A stretch of DNA of 64,000 bases. Origin: Pseudomonadota bacterium. GTDB lineage: Bacteria; Pseudomonadota; Alphaproteobacteria; Rhizobiales; Rhizobiaceae. Position 1 is the first letter of the stretch. Each line of letters starts with the position of its first letter. Shown piece after piece: positions 35,435 through 43,728 of the stretch. The translations under genes were made by a program, and so were the position numbers. The notes beneath the pieces were generated by a model. It saw only the letters and a program-made list of their open reading frames with translations, made no database searches and was not told where the DNA came from. The DNA lies in assembly GCA_023451735.1 (NCBI GenBank), contig JAEXYH010000099.1, positions 62,001 to 126,000 on the forward strand. The letters run 5' to 3'.

Positions 35435-36316
35435 TCAGTTTCCGCTTGTGGAAACTGAATAAGCCTTGAATGAAGCCGGATTAACCTCGGACTTGCCCCG
35501 CATGGAAAGCCTGGATTCCAGCGCCCACACAGTGTTCCCGACGACGGTCACACCCGCAGGACCAATTAAACCGGATCGTAGCGTCTCGACCTCAACCACA
35601 TCACCTTTGACGGTCAAGAGATCGATGTTGCCCGAGCCTTCTGCCAGGACGAACTGGGTCTCATTCAGCCGGCGCATGCCATCCGGCTGGACCAGTTGCC
35701 GCGAGGTGGTCAGGGTGATTGGAGCGCCGGCCGACCCGTCCGCCTTCAACTCGATACGGAATAGTTTGCCCGAGAAGAAACTGTTGACGAACAACTGGCT
35801 GCCATGGAAATCAAGACCGTCGGCGCCATCGAGTTCCGGCCATTTCGCCCATTCCTCCAAAGTCTGACCACCTTCCGGAAGGCGCAGGACGCGGCCGCCG
35901 GTGGTGTCGGCAACGTAGGCCGCTTTGTCCGGGCCGATGGCAATGTCGTTGCACAGTCCCGTGCCACCGGGCAGCTGATGCTTGCTGCGGAAAACGCCGG
36001 TCTGGAGATGGTATTGGTAAAGTGCCGGTATGGCGAGGGGCTCTCCGGCAGCGGGCGGGTCCATGCGCGAGGAGCAAATCCAGAGAGTGGTGGAAGCGTC
36101 GTCGGCTAGGACGCCAAAGGTGTGGAGCAGGCCATTGTCGCCAGGGGCGATCCACTGGGTTGCGATCGTCGAACCTGGAGCGGCCTTGAAGATGCCGCCC
36201 GAGCCGACCGAACTGGTAATGATGGTCCCGTCTCGCGCAGACGTGATGCTCTCAGGGAATACCTTTGGACCATCGATGACGATTTCGGTCGGGGTCGAGG
36301 CCGCTTGGCCAGCCAA
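35435..36316 (-). CDS. SMP-30/gluconolactonase-like protein, signal peptide out of frame
   Basis: A beta-propeller protein of about 290 residues with the repeated pattern seen in SMP-30/strictosidine-synthase-type proteins (IAIGPDKAAYVADTTGGRVLRL; LDFHGSQLFVNSFFSGKLFRI). Those proteins act as periplasmic or cytoplasmic sugar lactonases. The frame starts at a TTG (36316) inside a segment reading AGQAASTPTE. The frame just upstream encodes a good signal peptide (MSVTARRFLPSVAIALTLSWLA, ATG at 36372), but it is out of register with the body. Restoring four bases of a GGCC repeat, or one base, would join them. The gene therefore appears to be a frameshifted, possibly non-secreted protein. Confidence 0.6.
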   Translation of the reverse strand: MAGQAASTPTEIVIDGPKVFPESITSARDGTIITSSVGSGGIFKAAPGSTIATQWIAPGDNGLLHTFGVLADDASTTLWICSSRMDPPAAGEPLAIPALYQYHLQTGVFRSKHQLPGGTGLCNDIAIGPDKAAYVADTTGGRVLRLPEGGQTLEEWAKWPELDGADGLDFHGSQLFVNSFFSGKLFRIELKADGSAGAPITLTTSRQLVQPDGMRRLNETQFVLAEGSGNIDLLTVKGDVVEVETLRSGLIGPAGVTVVGNTVWALESRLSMRGKSEVNPASFKAYSVSTSGN

Positions 36317-36442
36317 CTTAAAGTCAAGGCGATAGCTACGCTCGGCAAGAAACGTCTAGCGGTCACGCTCATCAATATCCGGGTTCCTTGTATCAGGTTC
36401 AGGCAGCTCATAAGTTGCGTCCTCCAAATTGTATGAAAGGCT

Positions 36443-36585
36443 TCAGGCTGTTATCCCGCCATCCACATTCAGTACGGTGCCGGTGATGAACTTCGCCGCC
36501 GGGTTAACCAGGAGTGCCATCGCGGCGGCGATGTCCTCCCGCTCGCCATAGCGCCGAACGTAGTAAGTGCGCGCAGCCCGGACCA
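36443..36585 (-). pseudogene. C-terminal fragment of a short-chain dehydrogenase
   Basis: The minus strand encodes only the tail of an SDR-family oxidoreductase: RRYGEREDIAAAMALLV, then AAKFITGTVLNVDGGITA and a stop at 36445-36443. This end, with the GTVLNVDGG motif, is characteristic of FabG-like enzymes. The catalytic Ser-Tyr-Lys and the nucleotide-binding part are missing. The reading frame continues to the right only as the antisense of an isochorismatase-like fragment, so the gene is cut at about 36560-36600. Confidence 0.75.
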
Positions 36586-37006
36586 GGAAGTGATTGATCG
36601 CACGACGCTGAATACATGGGAGGACAAAAATGTCGTCGACATCGTAAAAGCAACGGGGCGCAAGCAACTGGTCATTGCTGGCCTTTACACCGAGATCTGC
36701 GTCGCGATGCCGGTTATACATGCTCTTGGGGACGGATGGGACGTGACGGTGATCACCGATGCCTGCGGTGGTGTCTCCGTCGAGGCGCACCAGAGAGCGG
36801 TCCAGCGCATGATCGCGGCTGGCGCCAATGTGATGACGTGGCTGGCACTTGCGTCCGAATGGCTCCGCGACCATGCACGAACGGAACATATCGAAGAATT
36901 CGTCGAGGTGCTCAAGGAACATTAGCCGGGCAGTGGTATTGCGTTCCTGTGGGAGCAGCAGCTGCTTAACACCGATGTGAAATCGCTGGAAAGCTCCGGT
37001 TTCTAA
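36575..37006 (+). pseudogene. Truncated isochorismatase-family hydrolase with amber stop
   Basis: The C-terminal half of a cysteine hydrolase of the isochorismatase family: RTTLNTWEDKNVVDIVKATG, then LVIAGLYTEICVAMP with the catalytic Cys in TEICV, and EAHQRAVQRMIAAGA. The N-terminal part with the catalytic Asp and Lys is missing. The frame meets TAG at 36923-36925, then continues in the same frame as PGSGIAFLWEQQLL to TAA at 37004-37006, which matches the usual family ending. It is thus 5'-truncated and carries a nonsense codon. Its truncated end abuts the SDR fragment head to head. Confidence 0.75.
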
Positions 37007-37065
37007 ACAGACGGCTAAGAATTCGTCGCCCTCTCTGCGGCGGCGAATTTTTTAACACCCGAGCA

Positions 37066-37308
37066 ATGAACCAGAATTGTATCGATCAGCCGCTTCCGAA
37101 GTGGCGATTTTCGGTCGCCGCCAAGATTATCGATGCCAATGAAGCCTTAGGTGGAATTCCACGTGTTGCTTTTCAGATGACGTCGGCAGTGTTCGATACG
37201 GTCGCCATGAGCCGGTCGATCGAGCTTTTGGGAGCCGACGTCGCTTCGGCCTTTAGAGCAGTCAGTTCAAACTCGCCAGGTGTCAAGCATTCTGCGGTGC
37301 GCCGCTGA
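37066..37308 (+). CDS. Short open frame of unknown status
   Basis: An 80-codon frame (MNQNCIDQPLPKWRFSV to a stop at 37308). The middle, ALGGIPRVAFQMTSAVFDTVAMS, looks like protein and vaguely like the effector domain of a LysR regulator, but no ribosome-binding site is evident and neither end looks complete. It sits among decayed genes and may be another fragment. Confidence 0.25.
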   Translation: MNQNCIDQPLPKWRFSVAAKIIDANEALGGIPRVAFQMTSAVFDTVAMSRSIELLGADVASAFRAVSSNSPGVKHSAVRR

Positions 37309-37382
37309 CAGCGTATCTCCTGAGCAGAATTTCGGCCGCGCGAAACACTGATAATCGTCAAGAGAAAGGTTGATGCAAAATC

Positions 37383-38003
37383 ATGCCTACACTTTACTAT
37401 GCCTTGGGTGCGTGCTCGCTTGCGCCTCATATCGTTCTGGAATGGATAGGCGAGCCTTATGAGGCAGTCAGGGTTCAGTATGGCTCCGGAGAGCTGCTCT
37501 CGGTAAATCCTGCCGGTGCAGTACCAACCTTTCGAGAGGATGATGGCTGGGTTCTGACACAAGCCGGGGCGATACTTGACTATCTGGCGCAGAAGCATCC
37601 TGAGGCAGGTCTCGGCGGTTGCGGCGGCATGCGAGCCAGGGCCGAGGCGCATCGCTGGTCAGCCTTCTTTACCTCGGACGTTCACGCGGCCTTCTGGCCG
37701 ATCTTCATGCCCGAGCGATATTCGATTGACGCAAGCGAAAAGGCTTGATGGGCGACGGTGGAAGCGGGATACAAGCTTGTCGCTAAGCAGTTCGGCATTC
37801 TCGAGCGTCACCTCGAAGCGCGTGAATTCATCCTTGATGGAGGGCGTTCGATTATCGACGCCTATTCCTTCCCGATGATCCGTTGGGCGACGAAACTCCT
37901 GCCCGCAGGCTTGACGGAATATCCCAACGTGCAGGCGCTGCATGACAGGATAAAAGCTGATCCTGCAGTCGAGAGAGTTCTTGCTTGCGAGACAAGCACT
38001 TAA
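37383..38003 (+). pseudogene. Glutathione S-transferase with in-frame TGA
   Basis: A beta-class glutathione S-transferase-like gene of about 206 codons. The N-terminal domain begins MPTLYYALGACSLAPHIVLE, with the Cys11 region typical of the bacterial class, and includes NPAGAVPTF and AILDYLAQKHPE. TGA at 37746-37748 interrupts it after ASEKA. The same frame then continues as WATVEAGYKLVAKQFGILE and RSIIDAYSFPMIRWA, the normal C-terminal domain, to the stop at 38003. A nonsense mutation is the likely explanation. No SECIS-type structure was recognised. Confidence 0.75.
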
Positions 38004-38255
38004 CCGACGGAAGCCTATGTCTCGTTTCAAGAGACCATATATCCAACGATTTACGATATCCAGAATCCTAATAGTCGGCTCGAGAAAAACGCCAGCTGAG
38101 GAAATGACATCAACAATGAACCTGCAGCATCAAGCCGCGGGAAGGTGGAACGAGAGGAAAGCGTCTCGAAAGGACGATACCGAATCATCATTCATGGCGT
38201 AGAGGCCGAGATGACCTACAGTCGAGCCGGCGAGGAGCGCATCATTTCAGGACCT

Positions 38256-39164
38256 TCATGTTGCATATGAACTCAGTTTTACCGCAGCGTTCATTGATTG
38301 GCGAACACGCTCAATCAATTCGTCAAGAACAGCAATTCTCTGTGCACCGACGGGGCGTATCGCGTAATATGCGACCTCTATCTTTGGTTCGAACGGTATC
38401 GCTACCACTTCGGCACCGGCTGAACGCAGGCTGGTATGATCCACGATGCCGACACCCATCCCGGCCGATGCGAAATGACAGCAGTTCAGCATCGATGTTT
38501 CCATCGTGCTGATCGGCTGATGGTCCTCAATCGAAAAGGCACGGTCGAGTGCCAGCCTGAGCGGGGAATTGCGACCTGGTATCAGCACGCGCTCGTCCAG
38601 CAGATCGCCTGGTGAAATCTTCGAACGGGACGCCAGGGGATGGCCCGCTGTCACCGCCGCCACTGCTTGGGAACTATGGAGAAGAGTGGCGTTCTTGTCG
38701 CTCATTCGGGGCGAACCGAACACTAAGCCGAGATCATAACGGTTTTGCTCGACCATATCCCAGATATAGCGACTATTCTCGACGTCAATCACAAGTGGGA
38801 TATCCAGCCTTGTTCCCATCGTCTCCATAATAGCCTGCTGCAGATAGGGGCGAACAAGGGAGGTAACGCTGCCAATGCGCAGGACGGTGTTCTTGTGCAA
38901 TCGGATGTCAGCGGCCGCCTGAGCAATCTGGTCGAGACCCAGATAGAGCCGCTCCACCTCCCGGTAGAGCTGTGTCGCCTCTGCTGTCGGTATGAGACGG
39001 GCCCCGGCGCGCTCGAACAGCGTCATCTGCACGATATCTTCGAGATCGCGAATAAGACGGCTAACGGCGGGTTGGGTCACATTCATGGCTTCGGCAGCGG
39101 CGGTAATGCCACCAGCCATCATAACGGCTCGGAAGGCTTCCACCTGCCTCGGTTTCAATCTCAC
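38256..39164 (-). CDS. LysR-family transcriptional regulator
   Basis: A 302-residue LysR protein. The N-terminus is RQVEAFRAVMMAGGITAAAEAMNVTQPAVSRLIRDLE, with TLFERAGARLIPT following. The substrate-binding domain includes GSVTSLVRPYLQQA and ASAGMGVGIVD. The pattern is close to the OccR/NocR-like branch. It diverges from the nucleoside catabolic operon (binding protein start at 39298), about 130 bases away, which is the classical position for its activator. Confidence 0.9.
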   Translation of the reverse strand: MRLKPRQVEAFRAVMMAGGITAAAEAMNVTQPAVSRLIRDLEDIVQMTLFERAGARLIPTAEATQLYREVERLYLGLDQIAQAAADIRLHKNTVLRIGSVTSLVRPYLQQAIMETMGTRLDIPLVIDVENSRYIWDMVEQNRYDLGLVFGSPRMSDKNATLLHSSQAVAAVTAGHPLASRSKISPGDLLDERVLIPGRNSPLRLALDRAFSIEDHQPISTMETSMLNCCHFASAGMGVGIVDHTSLRSAGAEVVAIPFEPKIEVAYYAIRPVGAQRIAVLDELIERVRQSMNAAVKLSSYAT

Positions 39165-39297
39165 CTTTCAATCCTTCCATAATATTTTTGCATGACTTAA
39201 GCACAAAATGCGATTTTTCTTTTGTCAGGTAAAACGTTAATTGACGTTTACCCGCAGGGAGAGTGCGGTATCTGGACAACCCGGAGGAGTCCCCATC
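39165..39297. promoter_or_regulatory. Divergent LysR / importer control region
   Basis: The 133 bases between the LysR start and the binding-protein start must carry both promoters. An interrupted inverted repeat, GGTAAA (39228-39233) and TTTACC (39247-39252), each extended by ACG-type bases (AACGT / GACGT), brackets TTGACG at 39241. This could be a LysR operator over the importer -35 region. The assignment is tentative. Confidence 0.35.
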
Positions 39298-40848
39298 ATG
39301 AAGTTTTCTGTGTTCGCAGCCGCATTGGCAGCGTCTGTTTTCGCCATGCCGCTCGCAAGCCAGGCTCGGGACCTGACCGTTGGTCTGTCCGCTTCGACGA
39401 CGTCCATGGACCCGCAATTCTATGTCGTCGGCCCCAATAGCGCGATGGCGCGCAACATTTTCGATGGCCTCGTCAATCAGGACGACAAGCAGCAGATCCA
39501 GCCGGCTCTGGCTGTATCCTGGCAGATCGTCGATGACACGACCTGGGAATTCAAGCTGCGCGAAGGCGTAAAGTTTCACGACGGCAGCGATTTTACCGCC
39601 GAAGACGTGGTTGCCAGCATCAAGCGCATTCCGCTCGCCTCGACCAACAGCCCGAGTTCGTTTGCCGCTTATGTCAAGGCGATCACCGAAGTCACCGCCG
39701 TCGATCCGCTGACGGTGCGCATCAAGACGTCGGGCCCGACGCCACTGCTTTTGAACAACCTCAGCCGTATCGCCATTCTGCCGGCAGAGATGGAAAAGGT
39801 GACGACCGGTGAAATGAACACCGGCAAGGGTGTCATCGGCACCGGCCCGTTCAAGTTCGTCTCGTGGTCGCCGGATGACAATGTCGTCGTTGCCAAGAAC
39901 GATGCCTATTGGGGCGAAAAGGCTCAGTGGGACAAGGTGACGTTCCGCGTCTTCAAGAACCCGAGCGCCCGTGTTGCCGCGATGCTGTCCGGCGATGTCG
40001 ACATGATCGAAAACATCCCGACCGCCGATACGCGCCGTCTGGAAGCTTCGGACAAGATGAAGGTCGTCAATATTGCCGGCAACCGCATCATGTATCTGCA
40101 CATGGACCAGAACCGCGAAGAATCGCCGTTCGCCAAGGGCGCCGATGGCAAGAACCCACTGCTGAACGCCGACGTTCGTCGCGCCCTGTCGCTGTCGATC
40201 AACCGCGAAGCGCTGGTCGACCGCATCATGGACGGCCAAGGCGTGCCGGCCGGTCAGGTCGTGCCGGAAGGTTATTTCGGGTATGACCCGGCCATCAAGG
40301 TCGATGCCTACGATCCGAACAAGGCCAAGGAACTGCTTGCCAAGGCCGGTTATCCGGATGGTTTTGCGCTGACCTTCCACGCGTCGAATGACCGTTACCC
40401 GAACGACAGCAAGGTTGCGCAGGCGATCGGCCAGTTCTTCAGCCGCGTCGGCGTGAAGACCGAAGTCGCCACCCTGCCGGGCAGCGTCTATTTCACCCGC
40501 GCCTCGAACCTCGAATTTTCGTTCATCATGGGCGGCGCAGCCGTGGAGACCGGCGAAGCTTCAGGTGTTCTCGGCCCTATCCTCGAGACCTATGGCGAAA
40601 AGGCCGGTCAGGGCAATCGCGGCCGTTATTCCAACCCGGAATTCGACAAGGCGCTGAACGAAGCCCGTTCGACGCTGGACGATGCCAAGCGTGAGGAACT
40701 GCTGAAGAAGGCGACGGAAATCGCCATGGGTGACCTCGGTGTCATCCCGGTCTTCTACCTCGCCAACACATGGGCGGTGAAGAGCGACATCAACTATGCC
40801 GGTCGCTCCGATGGTTACACGCTTCCCTATTACGTGAAGCCGAACTGA
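39298..40848 (+). CDS. Dpp-type ABC solute-binding protein (family 5)
   Basis: A 516-residue periplasmic binding protein of the peptide/nickel/opine cluster. The signal peptide (MKFSVFAAALAASVFAMPLASQA) is followed by DLTVGLSASTTSMDPQFY and the family segment TWEFKLREGVKFHDGSDFTAEDV. The ATG at 39298 is 10-15 bases after GGAGGAG. It is the first gene of a long operon with two nucleoside hydrolases and ribokinase. The transported ligand is therefore probably a nucleoside or a nucleoside-containing compound rather than a peptide. Confidence 0.9.
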   Translation: MKFSVFAAALAASVFAMPLASQARDLTVGLSASTTSMDPQFYVVGPNSAMARNIFDGLVNQDDKQQIQPALAVSWQIVDDTTWEFKLREGVKFHDGSDFTAEDVVASIKRIPLASTNSPSSFAAYVKAITEVTAVDPLTVRIKTSGPTPLLLNNLSRIAILPAEMEKVTTGEMNTGKGVIGTGPFKFVSWSPDDNVVVAKNDAYWGEKAQWDKVTFRVFKNPSARVAAMLSGDVDMIENIPTADTRRLEASDKMKVVNIAGNRIMYLHMDQNREESPFAKGADGKNPLLNADVRRALSLSINREALVDRIMDGQGVPAGQVVPEGYFGYDPAIKVDAYDPNKAKELLAKAGYPDGFALTFHASNDRYPNDSKVAQAIGQFFSRVGVKTEVATLPGSVYFTRASNLEFSFIMGGAAVETGEASGVLGPILETYGEKAGQGNRGRYSNPEFDKALNEARSTLDDAKREELLKKATEIAMGDLGVIPVFYLANTWAVKSDINYAGRSDGYTLPYYVKPN

Positions 40849-40873
40849 TCGAAAAAAACAGGAGCGGTCCACC

Positions 40874-41755
40874 ATGTCTTTCAGCGGTGTGTTTCCCTAT
40901 CTCGTTTCTCCGATCGGTCCGTCCGGCGAGGTCATGCAGGGTGTGCTGACGGATCTGGTGGACCACCTGATCGATGCGGGCGTGCATGGTCTCGCGCCGC
41001 TCGGCAGCACCGGTGAATTTGCCTATCTCTCCCAGGACCAGAGACGTCGCGTCGTCGACACGGTGATTTCGGCCAATCGTGGCCGGGTCCCCGTTGTCGC
41101 CGGCGTGGCGTCGACCTCGACCGCCGATGCCGTCGCCCAGACGGAATACATGGTCGAAGCGGGGGCGGATGGCATTCTGGCCATTCTCGAAGCCTATTTT
41201 CCGGTGAGCGACGAGGGGGTGGAAGCCTATTTCACGGCAATCGCCAAGGCGGCCAAGGGGCGGCCGGTGGTGCTCTATACCAATCCGCAGTTCCAACGCT
41301 CGGACCTGTCGCTGCCGGTGATCGAGCGTCTGAGCCGCATCGACAACATCCGTTACATCAAGGACGCCTCCACCAATACCGGACGCCTCCTCTCCATCAT
41401 CGAGCGCACCCGTGGCCGCATGGAGGTGTTTGCCGCCTCCGCGCATATTCCGGTCTGCGTGATGATGATCGGTGGCGTCGGCTGGATGGCGGGACCGGCC
41501 TGCATCGTGCCCAAACAGAGCATCGCGCTTTACGAGGCGGCTAAGGTCGGCGACTGGGCGCGTGCGATGGACCTGCAGAGGCCGATGTGGAAGGTCAACG
41601 AGATCTTTGCGAAATATTCGATCGCCGCCTGCATCAAGACGGCGCTCGACCTGCAGGGTTTTGCCGTAGGCAGCCCCATGCATCCGCAAATGCCGCTCTC
41701 CGAGGCGGCGCGGGCGGAAATTGCAAGCGTGCTGCGCGATGTCGGCGCGCTCTGA
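40874..41755 (+). CDS. DapA-family lyase/aldolase
   Basis: A 293-residue class I aldolase of the dihydrodipicolinate synthase/N-acetylneuraminate lyase family. The phosphate/carboxylate-binding LGSTGEFAYLS (43-53), Tyr135 in VLYTNPQ and the Schiff-base Lys163 in YIKDAST are all visible. The family splits or forms 2-oxo-acids via pyruvate. It follows the binding protein by 25 bases in the nucleoside operon, an unexpected partner. A role on the base, or on a sugar-acid part of the substrate, is possible. True DapA activity is unlikely from this context. Confidence 0.87.
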   Translation: MSFSGVFPYLVSPIGPSGEVMQGVLTDLVDHLIDAGVHGLAPLGSTGEFAYLSQDQRRRVVDTVISANRGRVPVVAGVASTSTADAVAQTEYMVEAGADGILAILEAYFPVSDEGVEAYFTAIAKAAKGRPVVLYTNPQFQRSDLSLPVIERLSRIDNIRYIKDASTNTGRLLSIIERTRGRMEVFAASAHIPVCVMMIGGVGWMAGPACIVPKQSIALYEAAKVGDWARAMDLQRPMWKVNEIFAKYSIAACIKTALDLQGFAVGSPMHPQMPLSEAARAEIASVLRDVGAL

Positions 41756-41788
41756 AGCTTATACACCAGACATTGAAGGCATTGTTTT

Positions 41789-42751
41789 ATGAAGCCGATT
41801 TCGATCATCGTCGATTGTGATCCCGGTATCGATGACACGATTGCGCTTTTGACCGCATTCGTTTCGCCGGAACTGAACATCCTTGGCATCACGCCGGTCA
41901 GCGGCAACCAGCCGCTGGAGCGTACGGTGCGCAATGCGCTGCAGGTCTGCGAGCTCGGCAACCGTACCGATATTCCGGTCTATGCCGGCTGTTTCCGGCC
42001 GATCATGCGCGAGCCGATCCATGGCCAGTTCCATGGCAAGACGGGTCTCGGCAACACGACGCTGCCGGATCCGGTGAAGAAGGCGGAAGACATGTCCGCC
42101 GTCGATTTTCTGATCGAAACGCTGGGCAAGGCTGCGACAAGCGGTGAGCGCATCACGCTCTGCTGCCTCGGTCCGCTCACCAATGTCGCCGTGGCGCTGC
42201 GCATGAAACCGCAGCTGGCGGAAGGCATCGAACGTATCGTCATGATGGGCGGCGCCTATCGCGAGGCGGGCAACCGCACGATGACGTCGGAATTCAACGT
42301 TCTGGCCGATCCGCATGCGGCGCATGTGGTCTTCTCCAGCGGCATCCCGATTGTCGCACTGGCTTTGGATGCTACCCATCAGGTGATGCTGAAGCCGGAG
42401 CATGTCGCCGAGTTTTCGCACGTCAGCGGCCGCATTTCGCAAACTCTGGCCGAACTCATGGCCTTCTGGGATCGCAACGACGTGCGCCGTTACGGCTCGC
42501 GTGGCGGCCCGCTGCATGATCCGCTGGTCATGGCCTATATCCTCGCACCGCATCTGTTCGAAACCCAGAAAGCCCGCGTTTTCGTCGAATACGAAAGCGA
42601 GCTCTGCATGGGCCAGACGATTGCCGACTGGTACGGCAAGAGCGGGCTGGAGCCGAATGCCGACATCGTCACCAAGGTGGATGCTGAAGGCGTGATCGCC
42701 TTCTTCCTCGAGCGCCTGTCGCGTTACGCCGACGAAAAGGTTTTCGCATGA
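41789..42751 (+). CDS. Nucleoside hydrolase (first of a tandem pair)
   Basis: A 320-residue inosine-uridine-type nucleoside hydrolase that cleaves the N-glycosidic bond to a base and ribose. The calcium-site motif DCDPGIDD is at residues 9-16. A second family segment, CCLGPLTNVAVAL, and ERIVMMGGAYREAG follow, with DPLVMAYIL near the end. Its last codons overlap the second hydrolase as ATGA. Cytoplasmic location is expected. Confidence 0.92.
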   Translation: MKPISIIVDCDPGIDDTIALLTAFVSPELNILGITPVSGNQPLERTVRNALQVCELGNRTDIPVYAGCFRPIMREPIHGQFHGKTGLGNTTLPDPVKKAEDMSAVDFLIETLGKAATSGERITLCCLGPLTNVAVALRMKPQLAEGIERIVMMGGAYREAGNRTMTSEFNVLADPHAAHVVFSSGIPIVALALDATHQVMLKPEHVAEFSHVSGRISQTLAELMAFWDRNDVRRYGSRGGPLHDPLVMAYILAPHLFETQKARVFVEYESELCMGQTIADWYGKSGLEPNADIVTKVDAEGVIAFFLERLSRYADEKVFA

Positions 42752-43728
42752 GCAGACACAAGGTCATCATCGATGCGGATCCGGGCGTGGACGATGCCGC
42801 CGCCATCCTGATGGGGCTTGCCTCGCCGGAAATCGAGGTTCTCGGCCTGTCGATCGTGGCCGGCAATGTTTCGCTGGAACATACGGTCACCAATGCCTGC
42901 AAGCTTGTTGGCGTCAGCGGTCGTCGCGACGTGCCGGTTTTTGCCGGCGCCAGCGGCCCTTTGGTGCGCGAGCAGGTTTTTGGCAAATACGCCCGTATCG
43001 GCTCGTTCGATGACAGGCTGGTCAAGACGGGCGATATCGTGCCGTCCGAAGAAAGCGCGATCCAGTTCATCACCCGTTCGGCGCGCGCCGCTGTGGCGGC
43101 GGGTGAACAGATCACCATCTGTGCCATCGGCCCGCTGACCAATGTGGCGCTGGCGCTGATCCAGCACCCGGATGTGGCGCGCGGTATCCGCCAGATCGTC
43201 TCCATGGGCGGCGCTTTTACGGCACTTGGCCACCGCACGCCCTGGGCGGAATTCAACATCTATGCCGATCCGCATGCGGCCGAAATCGTGTTCCAGTCAG
43301 GCGTGCCGATCGTGCTGATGCCGCTCGACATGACCTTTCAGGCTCTCTTCACCGCCGACCATTTCGAGCGCTTTCGCGCCGGCGGCGAGGCGGGTGCGGC
43401 ACTCTACAATCTCTTCACCACCTTCGACCGCAGCGACGAAAAACGCTTCGGTCGTCCGGGCGGGCCGATCCATGATGCGACGACGATCGCCTGGCTCATC
43501 CGCCCCGAACTGTTCACCAGCCGCGAGGCTTTTGTCGGCGTGCAGGTCACCGGCCTGACGATGGGTTATACCTATGCCGATTTCTACAAGAAGATGGACC
43601 GGCCGGCCAACGCCACCGTCGTCACCGATGTCGACGAGGCCGGGTTCATCGAATTGCTGATCGAGCGCATCGCCCGCCATGGCGGCGAGGCGCCCGGAGC
43701 CAGAACTATGGGAGGCTCACACGCATGA
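42748..43728 (+). CDS. Nucleoside hydrolase (second of a tandem pair)
   Basis: A 326-residue paralogue of the preceding gene. It has the calcium-site motif DADPGVDD at about 9-16, CAIGPLTNVALAL and QIVSMGGAFTALG. The two proteins are clearly related but diverged, which suggests different base or sugar specificity. The start overlaps the preceding stop, and the stop overlaps the start of the permease gene (ATGAGCGG at 43725), so the unit is translationally coupled. Confidence 0.92.
   Translation: MSRHKVIIDADPGVDDAAAILMGLASPEIEVLGLSIVAGNVSLEHTVTNACKLVGVSGRRDVPVFAGASGPLVREQVFGKYARIGSFDDRLVKTGDIVPSEESAIQFITRSARAAVAAGEQITICAIGPLTNVALALIQHPDVARGIRQIVSMGGAFTALGHRTPWAEFNIYADPHAAEIVFQSGVPIVLMPLDMTFQALFTADHFERFRAGGEAGAALYNLFTTFDRSDEKRFGRPGGPIHDATTIAWLIRPELFTSREAFVGVQVTGLTMGYTYADFYKKMDRPANATVVTDVDEAGFIELLIERIARHGGEAPGARTMGGSHA

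Noticed and set aside
37746..37748. TGA in the transferase gene as a selenocysteine codon
   Set aside because: No SECIS-like hairpin was recognised after it and the position is not the catalytic Cys, so a nonsense mutation is more likely.
39061..40380. Minus-strand frame over the Dpp-type binding protein, joining the LysR start
   Set aside because: The LysR protein starts at 39164. The extra codons are antisense to the binding protein and show no family match.
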